This document shows positions 58,588 to 64,000 of a stretch of DNA of 64,000 bases, in pieces. A program made the position numbers and the translations under genes. Under the pieces are notes generated by a model. It saw nothing but the letters and a program-made list of their open reading frames with translations, was not told where the DNA came from and did not search any database. Each line of letters starts with the position of its first letter. Position 1 is the first letter of the stretch. Origin of the DNA: Gnetum montanum (taxonomy: Eukaryota > Streptophyta > Gnetopsida > Gnetales > Gnetaceae); contig MNCI01004101.1 of assembly GCA_015680685.1 (NCBI GenBank), positions 526,277-590,276 on the forward strand. The letters run 5' to 3'.

Positions 58588-60239
58588 TGTGCATGGACTT
58601 TACCCTCCAAGTGTGGACTACCCAAGTTAGAGAACCATGTAAAAATTATCTTTTTTATTGGTGGTTGTGGTAATTTTAATTAGGAAACTTATTCAACACT
58701 TCTTCTAAGTTCTCAATCCATAATTATATATTAAAATTGGTGGAATATGAGCACTTTGTTTTGTGGTTTGCAAATTTAGAAAACGTTTGTGGTATTTTGA
58801 GATGCCAAAAAGAGATATGAGATGATGCAAGTTTACTTGTTCTAGGTTACAGGAGTTGTCAATGTCATTCATACTCATTCAAACCTATAAACACAGGACA
58901 ACAACACTAAAAGTAAATACGTTAATGTTAGATGTAATTAAAGTTGTATAAAGGTTCTAGTGTTTCCTTGCAATGCTTTTTTGATGTTAGATCAAACTAA
59001 GGTTCTAGTGAGGAAGTTGGTTTTAGAGTTTTCTCCTCATCATTATGAGATTAAATTGAGGACTCTTTTGTAGTGTTTTAGGGCTTCAATGTCAAGGGAA
59101 CTTAGATCATTACTTGACATTAAGGCTAGATGGTTAAAGGCTTATAGGCTCTTATTTTAGGCATTCAAAGACAACTTGGTCAAACAACATCACCATAAGA
59201 GTCTACTTGGGGTCAAACATTAGTTGAATTACTTCTTCATCTCCATTGCTTAACCTTGCATGTTAACATAAGCACATTAGGTGGCATCTACATGATAAAA
59301 TCATTAAAAATTGTTAAAATAATGCAAAATATTATAATAATAGAGAAAAATAAAGCCAAATAAGTTGAGAGCATAGTGTAAAGAAAAGGCCAAACAAGGC
59401 AAAGTAGGATGGAATAAGGGAGGATGAGGGCCAAAATGCTACAAAATGACATCAAATAATGTTATAGGATGGAAAATGATGATAAAAATGAGAACAAATA
59501 AGACCAAATATGGTCAAATATGGTGGAAAGTAATAATATTATTTTTTAGTTGAATTTATGGTCAAAATAAGGTAAAATCTAGTGCAAAATGACATAAATG
59601 GTCAAAATAAGAAACAAATTTAGAAAGAGAAAGTTATAATTTATTAAAATAAGTAAAAATATAATTAGAAAAATATTAAAGTAGGAAACTCATTTTAAAT
59701 TAATTGAAAACTAGCTTTTTGTTTGTCAAATAATTAAAAGGGCTAAAATATTGAATCCTTAGCCTACAGGGACTATTGTCATAGCATGTGGACATTTTAG
59801 ACTACCATCATAGTGTGTGGGACCTTAATCCCTAGCATGTGAAGAATTCTTATCATGCTTGGGGATTATTCAACCTAGTTTGACTACATCAAAGCTACCC
59901 ATGATTGGTGTAAGACATTTTTCACTACTTTAGGATATGCATAGGTAACTTTGAGCTGGGTTTTAGCCTACTAGATCTCCATATGCTAATCCCACATGTT
60001 GTACAACATGTGGGATAAAAACCAAGTTTTCTAGCTTGCAAGGATAAATGTTTTGGTCATTTGTCCATCCTAGGTGTTTTGGGACTTGCCAAAAAACTTA
60101 TGGATAATGCTAGGCATGGTAGATCTTGCCAGAAAATGAGATTTGGAAAAAAGGTTTTGAGTATCCATGTTGTTTTGTTGTATGTTTTGATTGTAGGAAT
60201 GATTAATATACCCTTTTCTTGATGGATGAAGATTATCCT
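58588..60239 (-). repeat. Minus-strand fragment related to the 8-10 kb gypsy repeats
   Basis: On the minus strand 59760-59900 reads TTCACATGCTAGGGATTAAG and related words, like TTCCATGCTAGGGATCC at 8.3-8.7 kb. Further along, GTTAACATGCAAGGTTAA (~59270) resembles GTTAACATGCAAGATCAA at ~10578. The order of words is the same in both, so this is probably a truncated relative of that gypsy element in reverse. No coding domain is visible and the edges are uncertain. Confidence 0.4.
59989..60016. repeat. Perfect 28-bp palindrome
   Basis: Arms ATCCCACATGTTGT and ACAACATGTGGGAT meet without a spacer and pair at every position. It could extrude as a cruciform or be a dimeric binding site. Confidence 0.97.
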
Positions 60240-61249
60240 ATTTCTTCAACTAATTCTCCAACTAATACATCAACTGATTATTTACTAATACATCGACTAA
60301 TAATCAACTACATCAACTAAATAACTATATTATCTATTTTTATACTTACATTATCTAATTTTAGCAATATTTAGCTATATTATCTAATTCTTTACGACCT
60401 TTTTACAAAACCCCCCCTACATTTAAAGACACTAACTCTAGCATTGTAACTAATGACATGCCATAGTGATCTTAAGACTATATACAATGGTTATGTACTA
60501 AATTTTAAAATTCAAAATGTTGAATTTATGATATCATTAAATTATTCAATGCCTACATGATAAATCTGACCTCACCATTGAGTTTTTAAGGGTAAGAAAA
60601 TATTGGCTATTCATATGTTGAAAATGGACATTGTATGCTTGACTGATGCCAAAATAAAGCTTTTGAGGATCTTGAGACACTATATTGGGTGAGTAAAAAC
60701 TAACTTTTAGGATTCCCTAGGATGTATCTTACTCCACCATTAGGCCTAGAAGGTTGAAATCTATGGAAACAACTTTTTGTTCAACAAAAAAGACTTTTGA
60801 AATTAAAATTTATGGTTTTTGGAGTCTAAGACCTTTGGCATGAAAAACAAGACTTCTCAAGAGGTCACCCATCCCAATTCTACACCACAATGAGTGCACT
60901 TAATAATGAAGTTTTTATTCCTATTATTACCAAGGCCCCAATTTTGAATTTTTAAATATATTTATGTGCACTCTTAATTTAAGTTGATGAGTGATGATGA
61001 AAATTTTAAATTTTTCCATCAGCTAACAGGAATTTCAAAATTTCTATTAGTTGACAAGAATTTTGAATTTTCCATCTCCTAATAGAGAATTTTCATATTA
61101 TGTAGCAATAGGGATGAACCATAGTAATGATCATAGTGGTGCATTAGTAGTGAAGTTTGGGGAGGCTACTAATGATGTGAGTGGCCAAGCTATGAAATAG
61201 TGATGCGATGTTTCCTACCACTAGTGGCAACGTGGCCATTTTCTTGAGC

Positions 61250-61372
61250 CTCCCTAGGGCCTTCATAGCTTATTTTAGGGTCCATGCGACCCTTCACTAG
61301 GCCTACATGGCCTATTTTAGGATCAAAATAGTCCATCACTAGGCTCAAATGGCCCACACAAGGCTTGTGCAG
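61250..61372 (-). repeat. ~61-bp degenerate duplication in element A copy 2
   Basis: The plus-strand words CCTTCATAGCTTATTTTAGG and CCTACATGGCCTATTTTAGG recur about 61 bp apart, with a third partial copy (CACTAGGCTCAAATGGCC). Copy 1 has similar AGGCCT/CTATGTAAGCC words near 21790-21830. Confidence 0.6.
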
Positions 61373-61456
61373 CTTTTGTGTGTAGTCAAACATGGCTAGC
61401 ATGGCACATCCAAAGGATGCGATGATTGATGATTTCTAAAGAGGCAATGATTGATG

Positions 61457-61610
61457 GTGTGAGAGGTTGTGTTCGATGGCATGGGAGGTGGTGTTCAATG
61501 CCATGAGATGTAGTGTTCGACAACATGTGAGGTAGTGTTTAGTGGCATGGGAGGCTATGTTCAATGACTCTAAAGATGATGTTTGACAACATGGAAGGTG
61601 GTGTTCAATG
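61457..61610 (-). repeat. 22-bp minisatellite (7 units) inside element A copy 2
   Basis: Seven units of 22 bp, typical plus-strand unit GCATGGGAGGTGGTGTTCAA plus TG. It occupies the place that the 45-bp array has in copy 1 (21511-21735). It keeps a minus-strand frame partly open (61436-61774), which I regard as incidental. Confidence 0.9.
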
Positions 61611-62236
61611 ATTCTAAATATAGCCAAGGGTGCATGCGTAGGGTGGAGAACATGGTAGAGGATAGCAGTAGGACATGTAGTTGTAGGACACATGTGGAAT
61701 AGAGTGTGGTAGTTGCACTCTATGGTTACAAGGCTTATGGCTAGTAGGTAACAACAATGGTGTTTAATTGACATTTCTAGGTTGATATATGATAACTTGA
61801 AATCTTCTAAATTACTTGGATAGTTAATTTCAAAAAAACAAGATAAATTTAGGTCATGGTTACTAAATTTATTTTATAGAAATTTAACAATGACCCTAAT
61901 AAATTAATAATTATAGTATTAAGATGGTTAAAAGTTACCTAGAGTGGTGCATTCTTGTCTAACCAACATCTCTTCAAATTGATGAATCTTGATGAGGCAT
62001 GATTAGATCTTTGTTAGTTAATGATATCCATGAAAGAATTTTGTTGGTTGCTAGGATCTAGATGCCTAATCCATTATTTGTGAAGTTTGTGGAAAGGTAT
62101 CTTCTGACTTTCATCATAAACATATGGTACATTCAATGATGATCGATGGCTTTCCATGTGTTGTGGCTTCAAGGTTCATCATTAGATTCATGTTGTAGTT
62201 GGCCCATGGTTATGAATGGTCCTTGGATCATGGTTT

Positions 62237-62248
62237 GCACTGATACCA
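62237..62248 (-). promoter_or_regulatory. Primer-binding site, tRNA-iMet type
   Basis: The minus strand reads TGGTATCAGTGC, one change from the canonical TGGTATCAGAGC, four bases from the LTR end. This fixes the LTR as 5' and the orientation as minus. Confidence 0.85.
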
Positions 62249-62252
62249 ATTA

Positions 62253-62825
62253 TGACATCCCATCCCCAAATGTCATGGCAAACATCAAATATACAATATA
62301 TTAGACATTATGTGTATGAATAAGATATACCAAATGAAAAATATATGTGATATTCAACATTATGTATAAAGGAAATAATAGGAAAAATGTAGAAAGAGAA
62401 AGAAAAGAAGGCTTTTTGATATGGAATAGCATATTTGAATCATGATTTGAGAGTGTTCCTTGGGGTTTTCTTCACTTGGAATCTATCTATTAGAGGTAAT
62501 TCAACACTACCCCCATGGTTAGGCCTATAACCTAGCCAAAAGGAATGGCTAGTCCACTTCCTGTCTCACTTCACCTAGCTTCCCGTGACTTGTCTATATC
62601 GACTCTACCACTCCATGCTAGCACGACCTCTAATCCTAGGTATAAATTCCTTAGGTCAAACCACCAAAGGTTACCATATAGGACATGTCCATTATTATGA
62701 CATGCTCTTTTAGGTCTTAATCACAACTACACTTTTCGGGTCATGTTAAGATTATAATAACACTTGTTATGAAGAAGCACAATCTTCATTACACCATAGC
62801 ATCATTTAGGAATGGGGATGTGATA
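62253..62825 (-). repeat. Element A copy 2, 5' LTR
   Basis: 573 bp, minus strand TATCACATCCCCATTCC to GGGGATGGGATGTCA. Aligns along its whole length with both LTRs of copy 1; the short terminal inverted repeat (TGACATCCC / GGGATGTCA) is clearest here. Confidence 0.85.
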
Positions 62826-64000
62826 GTGTGGGACATTATTCCCAATGTGTGGGATGACTCTTGATAGCTTTCATGGGTTTTAACTAAGTTTCTATACCTT
62901 TCCAAGTTTCTAAGGCAATGATAGGGATGCATATCAGGTCCAAATCCTCTAAACTACCTAAAACCCTTTCAACTATCCAAAGGAATCAGTTTTTTCCATT
63001 CAATACTCATGAAAAATGCATATCAGGTCCCATAAAAAGTATAAATATGCAAGGAGCTTGAAAATATTTTTCATTCTTTCTCATTTAAAGCAATGTAGAT
63101 TTTTCAAATTTTCTTTTGTGAAAAAATCTCTGACATCCTAGATTTCCCAAGTCCTAACTTAATCAATATCATTCCAATTTTCATGAATTTGGAACCTATT
63201 TGATCATGGAATGCTCAACATACCCATTGGGGTGGGGGGTGGGAGGGGGAAGAGGGTGGTTGTAGTGAGGAAAATATAAGCCAATTTTTCAAAAAATTGT
63301 AACACCTGGAAGGTAGTTTAAGGGTAAGAATGAAGAGATAATTGGGATTTCTAAAGAATAATCAAACATAGTAAAGATAAAAATACTCAATTAATAATAT
63401 TAAGGACCAAAAACCATAATACATAGAGATAAAATGAGTAATTGTGAATAGTTATAAAGAGATTAACATCTATGGGGTACCTTTTACAAATTTTTCAAAC
63501 TTTGCAATCTTAGTAACTAGGAACTCAATGAAGTAAGGATGTGAGTAAGGTATAAAACCATTAAGAATACATGAAGACACCTTAGTAATTCTAAATTCTT
63601 AATGATTGTAGATGGCCCCAAGAAGAGGATGAGCACAAGGAGGACCTTGAAAAAGAGCAAGCAAACAACTGAGCAGCCAAGGTAGAGGCTGAAATGGAGG
63701 ATAAGAACCTAAACATGAGGAGTAGGAAGCCCAATCTTTTAGCATTCATCAAGAAAATCCTATCATAGTATAATTGGACCAAAGAAAGGAATAAGCACCA
63801 GAAGAGTAAGGAAAATGCCTCATGTTATTACAAGACTATCTCCAAGCCATTTAGGTGAGATTTATCCTGACCACAGTCATTATGGAGATCAACTTTGGTC
63901 CATTCATGACATTTATTCTAGAAGCGATTAGGACGTAACTCCAAGCATCACCACTATGGCATATCCTTTTAAATAGTGGTGCATGATATCTTAAGAAAAA
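62826..64000. other. Unassigned sequence with a G-rich tract
   Basis: No domain-bearing frame. The plus strand at 63600-63780 has a charged open stretch (EDEHKEDLEKEQ) resembling low-complexity gag linker but with no diagnostic motif. The word GCATATCAGGTCC occurs twice (~62930, ~63019). A purine tract lies at 63229-63259. Confidence 0.35.
63229..63259 (+). other. G-run tract (possible polypurine tract or G-quadruplex)
   Basis: Runs of 4, 6, 3, 5 and 3 G separated by T, T, A and AAGA. It satisfies the spacing rule for a G-quadruplex and also looks like a polypurine tract. No LTR start was recognised next to it. Confidence 0.6.

Larger units (their letters stand above)
60240..62825 (-). mobile_element. 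Element A copy 2 (partial, minus strand)
   Basis: A 5' LTR (62253-62825), primer site (62237-62248) and ~2 kb of interior collinear with copy 1 at 19520-22640. Shared order: LTR, AACCATGATCCA leader, a GTTCTCCACCC-like block, a tandem repeat, CTAATAGAAATTTTGAAATT words, and TTGGAGAATTAGTTGAAG at the low end. The 3' part and 3' LTR are not found; unrelated sequence begins near 60240. No coding capacity seen. Confidence 0.75.

Noticed and set aside
1-64000. Host protein-coding genes
   Set aside because: Every frame above ~60 codons was considered. None had exon-like structure, a recognisable cellular domain or supporting context; those with motifs are retroelement proteins.

Overview
The window looks like intergenic DNA from a very large land-plant nuclear genome. 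I found no intact host gene, tRNA, rRNA or CRISPR array. Nearly everything recognisable is a decayed retrotransposon: Ty3/gypsy, Ty1/copia, two kinds of LINE and non-autonomous LTR elements, in AT-rich sequence. The sparse genes, deep age and nesting of the relics, and the flavour of the gypsy pol proteins favour a gymnosperm; a giant-genome angiosperm is not excluded. Assembly Ns occupy 2691-3148, with a single n near 14672.

Layout. (1) 482-6957: the youngest element, a minus-strand gag-only LTR retrotransposon of TR-GAG type with Athila-like gag, ~1.05 kb LTRs, a tRNA-Asp primer site and an exact 5-bp target duplication (GATAC). Its gag frame is broken by five stops, all TAG. (2) 7.15-15.6 kb: plus-strand gypsy remains: a pol-tail/LTR junction, a ~370-bp tandem array, a decayed RT-RNase H-integrase region flanked on both sides by the same 29-bp minisatellite, and a G-rich polypurine tract. 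(3) 16.2-19.2 kb: an L1-type LINE relic. (4) 19.5-24.0 kb: element A, a 4.4-kb non-coding LTR element; a second member lies on the minus strand at 60.2-62.8 kb. (5) 24.2-25.6 kb: a second, non-L1 LINE relic (minus strand) with an internal tandem duplication. (6) 28.1-50.6 kb: a nested pair. An old plus-strand gypsy element (D; gag end and protease at 28.1-29.2 kb, RT-RNase H at 49.5-50.6 kb) is split by a ~19.7-kb minus-strand gypsy element (C). (7) 50.6-58.6 kb: minisatellite and Ty1/copia gag and possible RT remains. (8) 58.9-64 kb: a fragment related to the 8-10 kb repeats, a perfect 28-bp palindrome, element A copy 2, and unassigned sequence.

The most unusual feature is element C. Its direct repeats are ~6.9 and ~6.5 kb, extremely long for LTRs. 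Both contain, on the gag-pol strand, the remains of one long reading frame (~2.8 kb, ~900 codons, no recognised domain). On the LTR-start side of that frame lies an array of ~17-18 copies of a short palindrome (arms GTAGAACCAA / TTGGTTCTAC). The copies therefore descend from an element whose LTR carried its own large ORF with a hairpin-rich array upstream.

No gene here is likely to make its ancestral protein today. All boundaries come from visual alignment of the sequence to itself and from recalled family motifs; no database search was run.
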